Source: Cryptomeria japonica
Lineage: Eukaryota; Streptophyta; Pinopsida; Cupressales; Cupressaceae
Direction: 5' to 3'
Assembly: GCF_030272615.1 (NCBI RefSeq)
Contig: NC_081406.1
Span: 231,126,396 to 231,190,395, forward strand
Length of the DNA stretch: 64,000 nucleotides
Shown piece after piece: positions 44,209 to 55,223 of this stretch; position 1 is the first letter of the stretch; the number at the start of each line of letters is the position of its first letter. A program made the translations under genes and the position numbers. The notes under the pieces were generated by a model. That model saw only the letters and a program-made list of their open reading frames with translations. It did not search any database and was not told where the DNA came from.

Positions 44209-44213
44209 AAAAA

Positions 44214-45070
44214 GAAGATTGTTTGCCTTGTCTCGAAGGTGGAAGGTATATGCTCTCCCCTTAACTGGGTGACCAAAAAGCCAAACCACTCTTTTATGCT
44301 TTCTTCATTTCAAGTACTTAAAACCTTTAGAAGGCATGCCCTCTCGAGTTTCTCTTAGAGCGCCATTTAAATGGTTGGTGAGAGGGGAATGACCTAAGTG
44401 GGAAACGACTTTATTGCCAAGTGTTCCAACCCACTATAATTAAAAGTAGAGGTTGATGAAAGTCCCTTCAATAGTTTTTCTCAACGATTAGCTTTCCCCC
44501 AGTATTTTTAAGATACATAAAGCCTTTGTTCTAAATGTTGGGAATCCTCCCAAGGGAGTTTATCACTGAAGACCAAACAAAAGCCTGATTAAAAACTTTA
44601 GAAATAGAAACGTTAAGCTGAGTCAGTATCCAAACATCTTCAATATCATAGTGCAAGGGTGGGGAAGAATCTTCCCCCAAGATTACTCACCATATATCTC
44701 CCAAGATAACTACTCAATTGAGAAGCAATTCACTTTGAGTTAATTTCTGGCAAAAGACAAAAAAAATGGGTGCCCCCTAGGGGGTGACACGGTTGTTTGA
44801 GTTGACGGAGTATCAAGACTAGTGGGCTATGGTATTGTTGATGACCCTTGAATAAAGAGTCTATCTGATTTGTCTTACTTGTATCTAAACCTGTGAAAAC
44901 ATTGGGGATTTGAACAGATCCTCACAGAACATACACTATCTGTTTAGCATAAGCAAAATTGGTTATCTCTTTCATGTCGTGTTTTCAAGTTATTTTCAAA
45001 AAATCATCCATCAAAACAAACAAGTGTTAAGATTTCTAAAACTAGCCAACAACAAAGCAATCAGGGTAGT
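44214..45070. other. Element 2 leader after the copia insertion
   Basis: No gene seen. Continuation of the untranslated leader; several CCCCTAGGGGG/CTCCCCTTAACT words but no clear structure. Confidence 0.35.
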
Positions 45071-45441
45071 TTAGCGCTTAGAAGCAACCTCCTAGCACGT
45101 CTCGACCATTTTATAGCGCATCCAAATCATAACTCAGCGCTTTCATCAATCAAAATAGTGCATAAACAGTTATCATACTAGTTAACATTTTAGTGGCGCT
45201 TTGTGAAACCATATTAGCGCTTTTGAGCATCAACATAGCGCATCGAAGGCTTAACTTAGCGCTTTCAGTCTAAACTACAGCGCTTAATCGAGACATATTA
45301 GCGCATAATCTTCCCAGACAGAAATAGTTTTCAAAACTCTGAGTTAGCGTGTAACAGAGGCTGCTTAGCGCATAGGGAATTTCCTGTAGCGCATCTAGAT
45401 CATCAGATAGCGCATCTAGTCTTTGTTTTAGCGCATGGTTA
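45071..45441 (+). repeat. 21-bp phased TAGCGCAT array (right part)
   Basis: Units begin at 45071, 45092, 45113, 45134, 45155, (45176), then 45193, 45214, 45235, 45256, 45277, 45298, and 45344, 45365, 45386, 45407, 45428. Steps are 21 within each block. The core is TAGCGC(A/T)T. Minus-strand ORF 45473-45270 reads as heptads (LDALSDDLDALQE), an automatic result of 21-base spacing. Confidence 0.9.
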
Positions 45442-46332
45442 AAACACAGAAAAACAAAGAGTAAACCAAGCATTTTGGGAAAATTTCATCATCAGTCCTA
45501 AGCACCCTTTTAGGCCCTTTGTCAAACTCACCAGTCAGAATCTAAACCAAGTCATCAGATAAAACAATTCCAAAATCAAGCAAGCATCCTTAAAACAAAT
45601 TTGTCAAATCTTAAACCAGCTCGAGATAAGACTTCATCCAACCAAAATCAGGCAGTATCATCACATTGATGAAAATTTCACCATCTAATGGATCTTATCA
45701 CAAACAAATACCGAGTTTAATCCTTGAGTTGTCAAATCGAGTTTCCATATCGAGAGACTCTTATCCATATCATTTGACACACTTTATCATGGGGGCGAAT
45801 CTAAACCTCTACTTGATGAAGTAAGCTTGAGTTTTTCAAATGAAGTATCCCAATCCAAACATCGAAGGAAACCATTGATCATTCGTGTACAACCACTTCT
45901 CATATTTTGAGAAGAACAAGTCTTCATCACAAAACTAAGTTGAAGAAGAGACAACCTAGTTCTAAAAAAATTGCCAAACAAAATAAGTTTCTCTATATCA
46001 ATCGCCAACTTTTTAAATCACATCGTGCATTCTTGCGTCATATGCAATTGTATATTCAAGGCAAATCGAACGAGTTTGACAAAGAACCCTTAAGAAGCAA
46101 AACTTACATTTAGAAAGCAACATTCAACCAATGCTTAAATCATGGAGGAAGGATTAACCCCGCTTTATTCCCACAGTTTTGTATTACTTATAACATAGCT
46201 CGACCCGAACCACCAACCCTGGAGAGAGAAGAAGAAGATTGTATCTCCTTTTTCATAGAATTTTTTTACTAGATGCTCATTGTCACTCGCTCTTAAAGAA
46301 ACAAGCAAAGTGAACCACAACCAAAGTCAAGT
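45442..46332. other. Element 2 leader, last part
   Basis: Untranslated DNA before gag; nothing else recognised. Confidence 0.4.
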
Positions 46333-47600
46333 ATGGGTCATAGATTATCCAACCCTTTTGATTATAATGATCTGGGAGATACAAAGATCACTGAGGAACT
46401 TCTCCAAGAATGTAAAGAAAACCCCTCATTCCAAAAGCTCATGAAAAGACTCATTGAAGATGACAAGGAAAAATATATGCTCATGCTAACTAGCAAAGGA
46501 GTTAGACTTCCTGAAGATTTTGATACTAAAAATTTAAGGAAGGTCAATGAACAAATTTTTAGGACAAGGACTCGAAATTACACCTATCAAGAACAATAGA
46601 GAGAAGAAGAAACACATGATCCTAAAATCATACCTAAACAACATAACATACCTAGACACAACCATGCCCAAACTAGGGATAATGAAAGGGAAGAAGCTTT
46701 CCCTCGACAAATAAATGCACCCATGATCGCTCTTAGACAACAAATTCAAATGCTCCAAAGACAAATGCAGGGCATGCAATATTGGACCACAGTGGGATAC
46801 TCCTTGGACAAAATTTGTCCTTACCCTTTTGACAGGAGATTAAACATGATACCTTTTCCCCCAAATTTAGATGTACCAAAATACGACAAATACGATGGTA
46901 AAAGTGATCCATGTGATCATGTTTGGGAATTTTGTACCATAAGCCTAGAATTTTCTCACGATGCCACTTACTTAATGAGGCTATTCCCAAGAAGTTTGGG
47001 AGGGAAAATAATGGAGTGTTTGTCTAAACTTACACCTCCCATTAGATCCTTTGATGAGTTGGTAAACAAATTTATCAAACAATACTCCTATAATATTCAA
47101 CACGTGATCACCATGTTGGATGTATGTAATACCAAACAGAAAAACAATGAAACATTCATGGTGTTTCTTCAGTGTTGGAGGCATATGGTTTTAAGATATC
47201 CTCGAGATGCGCCTGAAAAGGAAAAGATAGAGATCTTTATAGACAATCTAAATAGTGAGATGAGTTATCAACTCAAGCTCCAATGCATACCATCTTTTGC
47301 TAAGTTGATCGAAAATAGAATCCAAGTAGAGGAAGCATGCATCAAGAAAGGAACATTGAAGTTCTTTAAGGAAGGAACTAATTCATCCAACACTCACTTT
47401 AACAACCAAAACAATAACAACACTTTAGACAAATCCAAATTCTAAGTGTTAACCAAGGCGCTAACACTTATCCGCAAAATACCAATCAGGGACCTTCAAT
47501 CTCAAACACCAACAACAATATCGAAGGAAACAACACTAACCGAGGGAATAATACAAATCAAAGAGGTAACACCAACACTTTCCCAAATAGACGCATCTAC
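46333..47600 (+). pseudogene. Element 2 gag
   Basis: ATG at 46333 (MGHRLSNPFDYNDLGDTKIT). One stop (TAG, 46597-46599) separates the N-terminal part from the core, which is open 46723-47445 in the same frame: KICPYPFDRRLNMIPFP, KYDKYDGKSDP, YLMRLFPRSLGG, QYSYNIQH, IDNLNSEMSYQLKLQC. A frameshift near 47440 then moves the frame to an Asn-rich linker (NTNNN, RGNNTNQRGN) that leads to the zinc-knuckle region. Gag builds the particle. Closely related to the gag at 1-1700. Confidence 0.92.
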
Positions 47601-48449
47601 ACACCATTGGGGCAGACCTTGGAATCAGCATTTCGAGAACTCCTGGCAAACAAGATTATCACATTGCCAACCATAAACAACTTTGAACCTCAGATCAAAC
47701 CACCTTGGTGGAATGATTCACATTTCCGTGATTTTCATCGAAACAAAGGACATCACACAAATGATTGCATGAGGCTTAAGAATATTGTTCAAGATGTGAT
47801 TGATAGAGGTGATTTAACGGTTGATGGTCTCAAAACAAATGGTGATCATGACGCCTTTAAAAATCCTCTTCCAAATTACAACAAAGAAGGAGCTTCATCA
47901 TCAAACGATACATGGGGGGCTCGCATAAATCATCTGTACAACAACACCATCAATCACATATCAATAGATGACAACCAAATAAATGTCATAAAAATCAAGG
48001 ACAAACAAGACCATACATCAATCAATGTGACAGCCAGAGCTCAAAAATACGTCTTGAAAGGGCATACATCAACATTGACCACTATCCCCAAGACTCAATA
48101 TGAATTGGTTAATCAACTGCGAAGAACTCCTGCTCAGATATCCATACTCAAGTTACTCAAACTCTCACCTAAACATAAGGACATCTTAGAACACACACTC
48201 ATTGAAACCAATGTGCCTCAAGATCTGGACATTGATAAATTTCAAGCCATGGTGGCTCATATGACAGGGCCCCATAATCTCACCTTTTCTAAACACAATA
48301 ATATCTCTTTGAGTCATCCACATAATACTCCCCTTCATATTGAAGTCTTGGTTTACAAACATCAAGTTAAAAGAGTATTAATAGATGGAGGAGCTGGTCT
48401 CAATATCTGTACCTTAAAACTTATCCATGCATTAAGCTTCTTTGAATAG
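47601..48449 (+). pseudogene. Element 2 gag C-terminus and protease
   Basis: Open frame 47607-48449. A knuckle-like HFRDFHRNKGHHTNDC lies near 47724-47768; relatives have a Cys where this copy has Arg or Asp, so the zinc ligand is probably lost. The aspartic protease site RVLIDGGAGLNICTLK (Asp at about 48384) is typical of the Tat lineage (DGG rather than D-S-G). A TAG at 48447 interrupts it; the protease continues to about 48700 ([10 protein letters not shown]). Confidence 0.88.
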
Positions 48450-49022
48450 TCTATTGATCCACACAAAAAGATCACCATCAAGGCATATGATGATGAAGAA
48501 AGATCATCCAAAGGAACAACAATACTACCTATTCAGGTAGGACCGATATAAAGAGACACTATGTGCCAAGTCTTAGACACAGACTTAACATACAATATTT
48601 TATTGGGTCATCCTTGGATATATGAAATGAAAGAAGTGCCTTCAACCTATCACCAGTGTGTCAAACTCCCATATAATGTACATGAGATTTCCATCTCCGT
48701 TGATAATAATCCTTTTCAACATTGCAATTCTATGGGGGCAACTCAAGACAACCTAGTTCCACACAACAGGGAAGCTCCAGCTTCCTCAACACTAGATCAT
48801 CATCAAGAAAAGCTCAAATCTTTATCCATGGATTTCAAACAAAAGATGAAAATCAAAGAGCAAGGCATGGGAGAATACTCTTTCGAACCCATGTGTCTAT
48901 CCAAATTGCCAACATCACCAAAATCTCATGGGCAACCTTCTGCCTCGACACGTCAAGCAACACAACCCATCACCAAGTTTGATGGAAAATTTATCCAATT
49001 GGGAACACTAGCACATGAATAA
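48450..49022 (+). pseudogene. Element 2 protease C-terminus and linker
   Basis: Same frame, open 48561-49022: [20 protein letters not shown], then a Ser/Gln-rich linker. Stop TAA at 49020. Confidence 0.8.
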
Positions 49023-49109
49023 GAAGAGAAAGACATCCTTGGTTGGCTATACAAGGATGAAGGAGAAGTCAGAGCTGCTACTCCGGAGGTAGCCTTACCA
49101 ACACAACAA

Positions 49110-49250
49110 TATGGAAAAGGATTCTTGATCATGCAACAGATGGGATACAACCGCAAAGGACCTATAGTCAAGCGTCAAGAAGGCATTACAGAACCACTAG
49201 ACCCTCATTCATAATTTTCTCAAGATAAAACAGGACTGGGATATGGACAC
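49110..49250 (+). pseudogene. G-patch domain of element 2
   Basis: YGKGFLIMQQMGYNRKGPIV, then KRQEGITEPLDP, a TAA, and KTGLGYG, in the frame of the preceding linker. The spaced glycines and the GF-x-M-x-x-MGY core fit a G-patch, an RNA-binding/RNA-helicase-activating domain also found next to the protease in some retroelements. Its position between protease and reverse transcriptase agrees. Confidence 0.65.
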
Positions 49251-50314
49251 AGCATACCCCCAAGGCAAAAACAAAATAAGTATCAAAAACCTCAATGGAA
49301 AGCAAAGAAGAAATACAATGAGGACTCATGGCAAGAGGCACTACACCAAGCAGCAGAAACAACAAGGAAAGAGCAAGAACACCAAGAAAAAGAGAAATGA
49401 CAAAAGGAACTAACCATTCAAAGGGAAGAAGTATCTTATGAGAAAGTGCATCATGTACAGGAACCTATTCAAAACAAGGCAGAGTCACCTCCTGAATACA
49501 TCACTACTCCCCCAAGGAGAAACAGTGTATGAACAACTGTAAAGGGTAAAAGTAGGTTCTGATTTGGAATCAGAAAAAACTACAAGATTGGTATCAATTA
49601 TCAGAGATCTCTTCTCACCCTACAACATACCTGTCAGCAACATTGAAAGACTCTGGGACAGTACTTCTAAAACTGATTCTAATGACTATGAATAGGGTAG
49701 TTGTTCAAATATTAAAGAGGATGTCAATGAAGGTGCTATACATTCTCAAGAGGGACAAGGCACAGTCTTGATTACTTGAATTCAGTCCACAACATATCTA
49801 CGAAGCTAAGGAAAATGAGCAGCAGCACTACGAACAAGTCTACATGGAAGATGATACCATCGAAGACCTTGACAATATCATTAACCTAACCAACATCCCA
49901 GACAACCTTAATGATACCTCTATCATGACACTTGCCACAGCGGACCTCGACCCACCAAATGACTCTCTATCACTCGTATTTCCTAATTTGATAGACTGGG
50001 ATGAACCTGAACACCATGATATACATATTTTACCAGATGATGAGTCCATTGTCCATTACTTATGTACAGTCAACCCAGAAACAGGCTCTACCAATGAACA
50101 AAATAATGATATCTACAATCGGGAGGGTGCCAAGTCTCTCAGTCACAAAAATGAAAGAAACAAAGGATCTAATGCTGAAAACCAGTCAATGGCATCACTA
50201 GATCACAAAATAGTCAAAATAAAGGACTTATCTGAGGGTGAAAACATTTTCAAGGAACCTAAGGATGGGAGACTTGACACTCTTCCTGAATACTATTAGG
50301 AGCAATCACCCATA
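49251..50314 (+). pseudogene. Element 2 pol linker
   Basis: Low-complexity, Lys/Glu/Gln-rich coding-like DNA (KEQEHQEKEK) with stops, then an acidic open stretch 49844-50299 (MEDDTIEDLDNIINLTNIPD) ending at TAG 50297-50299. Typical of the variable spacer before the Tat reverse transcriptase. Confidence 0.7.
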
Positions 50315-51177
50315 TTGATTGAGCCAACTCAATCAATAAACATCGGTACAGAAGCAACAACTAAAAATATACACCTAGCAAAATCACTGACAGAAGAGGA
50401 AAAACCAGAGTTTATGAGATTCTTCATAGAAAAGCAAATCAATTTTGCTTGGTCCTATGTTGATATGCCCGAAATCGATCCAAACTTAATCATGCATCAT
50501 TTATCTATTGCTCCAGGAGCTAAAATGGTCAAATAGAAGTTAAGAAAGATAATCTGCATGTAGCATTAATGGTCAAAGCTGAACTAAAGAAGTTATTAGA
50601 CGTCCGATTCGTTCGACCTATAGACTATGCTGAATGGATTTCAAACATTGTACCAGTTTCAAAACCAAATGGAAGCATTAGAATATGCACAAATTTTAGA
50701 AATGTCAACAAAGCCTGTCCAAAGGATGACTTTCCTTTGCCCAACGTTGACATAATTGTGGACCTCACAGCAGGCCATGCAATGCTATCATTAATGGATG
50801 ATTTCTCTGGCTATAATCAAATCAAGATAGCCCCAGAGGATCAAGATAAAACTGCGTTCACCTATCCTTGGGGAACATATTGTTGGAATGTCATGCCTTT
50901 TGGCTTGAAGAATGTTGGGGCAACTTATCAAAGAGCAGTGACGACAATATTTCATGATATGATGCATATCTTCATGGAGGACTATGTGGATGATTTGCTG
51001 GCTAAGTCATTCACCTGGGCAGAACATTTGCACATATTAGATAAAACCTTTCAAAGATTGGAACAATTCCAAGTTAGGCTAAACCCTAAGAAGTGTGTCT
51101 TCAAGGTGACATCAAGTAAATTATTAGACTACATTGTGTTTGAAAAAGGCATTGAAGTAGATCCAACAAAGGTATAG
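50315..51177 (+). pseudogene. Element 2 reverse transcriptase
   Basis: Begins in the 50315 frame (MRFFIEKQINFAWSYVDMPE, APGAKMVK, TAG at 50534-50536 where relatives have Gln), then a one-base shift into 50569-51177: RFVRPIDYAEWISNIVPVSK, KACPKDDFPLPNVD, SLMDDFSGYNQIKIAPED, MPFGLKNVGATYQRA and the catalytic YVDD at 50983-50994. Ends at TAG 51175-51177. Clear Tat-lineage reverse transcriptase; the active site is preserved but the frame is not. Confidence 0.95.
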
Positions 51178-51850
51178 GCCATCATGGAGATGCCACCTCC
51201 CAGGAAAATTAGTCAACTCAAATCTCTACAAGGATGACTATAGTCAATCAGACGATTCATAGCCCAACTAGTAGATAAAAGTCTACCATTCAATCATCTG
51301 CTACATAAGAACATACCATTCAGATGAGAAGCCAAGTGTGTGGAAACATTCTTTCAAATAAAGCAATATCTAATGAATCCACCAGTTCTGGTGCCACCAA
51401 TAGCAGGGAAGCCTCTCATTCTCTACATATCAACAATGAAATATCATTGGGGGCACTGTTAGCACAAGAAGATCAAGAATGAAGGAATGAGCTATATATT
51501 ACATTAGTCGAACATTAAACAGATATGAGTTAAATTACACATTCATTGAGAAGGCTTATTTAGTTGTGGTATTCGCTTCTCAAAAATTTTACCATTACAT
51601 GCTAGCTCACACAATCAAGCTAGTAGCAAAAATTGATCCTCTCAAATATTTACTCAGCAAAGCAACTCTCACAGGTCTACTGGCTAAATGGGTCATGATT
51701 CTCAGTGAGTTTGATATCCAATACACAGAGCGTCGGGCTATCAAGGGACAAGTAATTCCAGATCAATTAGCTAAAGCACCACTACCAGATAAGAAACCAG
51801 TGAAGGTGGAATTTCTAGACATGGATGTCCTTACTATTACACTCAAGCAA
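51178..51850 (+). pseudogene. Element 2 first RNase H
   Basis: IMEMPPPRKISQLKSLQG, then TGA CTA TAG (51235-51243) where relatives read R-L-Q, then SIRRFIAQL. After frameshifts near 51440-51560: EKAYLVVVFASQKFYHYMLA, SEFDIQYTERRAIKGQVIPD and QLAKAPL. This is the gypsy-type RNase H, badly decayed in its first half. Confidence 0.85.
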
Positions 51851-52234
51851 TGGACCCTGTACTTTGATGGTTCCTATACCCAACATGGCTTAGGTGTCGG
51901 CATCTTGTTTGTCACCCCCAAAGGACACACCATTCCAAGATCATATAGACTCATGTTTCCATGCACCAATAACATCACTGAGTATGAAGCCCTAGTCACA
52001 GGAATCAAAATGGTCGTGGAATGGAGAATCACAAAATTGAAAGTCTATGGAGATTCCCAACTAGTTATAAATCAAATCAACAATGAATATCAGATAAAGG
52101 ATGACAAGCTGTTGCCATACAAAAGAATGGTGGATGACTTCAAACAATACTTTGTAAACATCACCTTCGAGCAAATACCAAGGTTGGAAAAAAGAGCAAC
52201 CGATGCAATGGCCACTATCACTTCACTACTATAA
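51851..52234 (+). pseudogene. Element 2 second (archaeal-type) RNase H
   Basis: WTLYFDGSYTQHGLGVGILF, TEYEALVTGIKMVVEWRI, VYGDSQLVINQINNEYQIKD. The D-E-D residues (YFDGS, TEYEA, YGDSQ) are present. A second RNase H of this type after the gypsy RNase H is characteristic of Tat elements. Ends at TAA 52232-52234. Confidence 0.92.
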
Positions 52235-52249
52235 ATTCCAGAGCAATAG

Positions 52250-53575
52250 AGTTGTTATGAGTTCCTGGTAGAGCAACTGTTTTCCCTAGCCTATGACAAT
52301 TTTGCTTCCCATGTCATCTATGCCTTAACTGGTTTAGACTCTCCTCTATATGGGACAATCTATGACTATCTTAAAACCAATACCCTACCCATTGACCTAT
52401 CTCATAATAAAAAACACAACTTTATCCGGCAAGCCACCCGTTATACCTTAACCGCTGACACACTTTACAGTCAAGGTCTAGATGGTACTCTTCTTCATTG
52501 CCTTGATCGTAATGAATCTGACACTTCTTTACACGAACTTCACGAGGGTATATGTGGCATGCATTCAAGTGGTCCTACTCTTTCTAAAAAACTTCTAAGA
52601 ATGGGATATTACTGGTTGACAATGGAAAAAGACTTATCAATTTGCAAAGAAATATCCTAAGTGCCAAATTCATGTCAATCTTATCCATGCACCAGCACAG
52701 GAGTTGCAGCCATTTTCAACATCTTGGCCTTTATGTCAGTGAGGACTTGATTTAGTAGGGAAAATCCATCCTTCTTCTTCAAATGGACACAAGTTCATTA
52801 TCATTGCAACAGAGTATTTCACAAAATGGATTGAAGTAGTCCCAATGACCACAGTAACTGGAAAGCAGATTGCCTCTTTTACTCTTACTTATCTAATTTG
52901 CAGATACAAAATTCCTAGTTCCATCATCATAGACAACGGACGTCCCTTCAAAAATTAGGATGTGCGAGAACTATGTGAGTGATTCAAAATCCAACATCGT
53001 TTCTCTACACCTTACTACCCATAGGGGAATGTTCAAGCAAAGGCATCAAATAAAACAATCTTGAAAATCCTAAAGAAAACAGTAAATGATGCAGGTAAGG
53101 ATTGGCATGTACAACTCTATCCGACACTCTGAGCATACAGGATTAGCATCAGGACACCCACATGAGCTATGCTATATTCATTCGTGTATGGATCAGAAGC
53201 AATTTTACCTCTTGAGGTAGAAATTCCATCACTCAGAGTATCTTTAAAAGGCCTCATACTAGATGAGGAGTATCGGGTAAACAGATTGAAAGAACTAGAG
53301 CTTATGGATGAAAAATGACAACATGCCTATAATCATCTCAAAGCATACCAACAACGCGTGCATAGAAGCTACAACCACAGAGTCATCCCTAGGATTTTTA
53401 AAGTCGGTGATCTTGTACTCAAAGAAAATCCTAGAAATCAACAGGTCGAGAAAAGAAGGGGAAGTTAGAACCTAACTAGTTAGATCCCTATGTTATCATA
53501 TCAACCTATGGATCAGGTGCCTATCAGCTAACAACTTCAAAAGGAGATGTTCTCGATGAACCAACCAACAAAATC
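52250..53575 (+). pseudogene. Element 2 integrase
   Basis: ATRYTLTADTLYSQGLDGTL, HEGICGMHSSG, KLLRMGYYW (zinc-binding region), a frameshift near 52655, then DLVGKIHPSSSNGHKFIIIA, TEYFTKWIEVVPM, IIIDNGRPFKN, NVQAKASNKTILKIL and MLYSFVYGSEAILPLEVEIP, ending near LKKFYT (53585). TGA replaces Trp before the first catalytic Asp (52740-52742). The catalytic Glu (QAEAS in relatives) is Lys here, AAG at 53040-53042. At least eight stops. Confidence 0.9.
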
Positions 53576-54572
53576 CATCTGAAGAAATTCTACACTTGAG
53601 TGGTCTAATGCATGAAAAAAGTGGAACATACAAAAAAAAAATCAGAAAAAATACAAAAAAATTAGAAAAACAACAAAAAGGTGCAATAAAAACAGGTGGT
53701 GAAAACCTGGCAACAGGTGCTATTTGTGAGGGAACAACTCCTCTATCTATCATTACTCATATATTTTCCATCCAAAGTCAAAGCTAATGGTCATCGCCCA
53801 ATACTTTTTCCACAAAATTATCTCGGACATACTTAGTGTAGTCATTGTCCTTGCTTATTTGAAGATCAGTTCATCATTTCCCACCATGGCTTGGTAATCA
53901 CTGTGAATATCCACATCAATAGGCATCTATAGCCAGGGGCAACAGTCCTTTGACTTCAAGCATTCCAACAACAAGTAAACAAGAATCACAACACGCTAAG
54001 GAAACCCTGTCAAACAACAACTCATCAGCCGAGAAAACAAGACATTGATCCAATTAACAACTTCAACACACACATGATGGATGATTTCCTGAATTATAAT
54101 TTGTTTACATCTCGCATGAAGTTTTGACTATTTTGCAATTCAAATTTTTGAATCATTGGATATCCTAAATTTCTCAATGATGCATCAAGCTAGAGAAAGT
54201 AGCTGGAGAGTCTGATATATATTTTTTTAGATTTCTGTCTATGAGGCGATCACTTGTATAGTACAAATCTATCTTGAGACATGATTGGAAACATATCATT
54301 GAAGACATTATTCCACTTTGCACATACAAATGGTTAATTCTTGTCTATTTTACGCAAGCAACACTCAGGTCATTGTGGTTTAATTATACCTCGATGCTTG
54401 TGTCATCTTGCAATATCAAAATCCATGTACGTTTTACTCAGGTCATTATGATTCAATTATACCATTATGCTTGTATAAACTTCAAACATATCAAAAGTTC
54501 AATGATGACAACCAAAAATAGAGCAAAAACATGTGACTACACAAGAATGACAACGAGAAAATGAGGGTGATC
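53576..54572. other. Element 2 DNA between pol and the tandem repeats
   Basis: No gene. An A-rich stretch at 53620-53700, otherwise anonymous. Confidence 0.4.
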
Positions 54573-54835
54573 ATTTAGTTGCATATCATTTTAAAACTTT
54601 CATTTAGTTGCATATCATTTTAAACTTTCATTTAGTTGCATATCATTTTAAACTTGCATTTAGTTACATATCATTTTACACTTGCATTTAGCTGCATATC
54701 ACATTCTCATCTTGCATACATCTCACATCATTATCATTATCATAAATCTCATTTTCAAGATACATCTCACATCATTATCATTATCATACATCTCATTTTC
54801 AAGATACATCTCACATCATGCATCAACAAGATCAA
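54573..54835. repeat. Tandem repeats in the 3' region of element 2
   Basis: Five copies of CATTTAGTTGCATATCATTT (about 28-30 bp each), then two copies of a 48-bp unit starting CATCTCACATCATTATCATT. Tandem repeats between pol and the 3' LTR are known in Tat elements. Confidence 0.85.
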
Positions 54836-55001
54836 GATAAACAAAGCATCATCATAATTTCATCATTATAACTCATACATCATAATCAAAATAAAAAACA
54901 TTACTATCTAAGCATTACATCATCATCATAGAGACATCATATAAATGCATATCATAAATCATCATCCATAACACATCACATGAGAATCAGAGAAATTAGT
55001 G

Positions 55002-55162
<161 letters not shown>

Positions 55163-55223
55163 AAAATGGTCGAAATGTACAAAGGGGTATCATGTCTATC
55201 AAAATACAATAGAGACAAGTCTC

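Noticed and set aside
45270-45473. Heptad-repeat coiled-coil peptide (LDALSDDLDALQE) over the 21-bp array
   Set aside because: A 21-base period gives a seven-residue period in every frame; the left array and other blocks have stops in the same frame, so coding does not explain the array.
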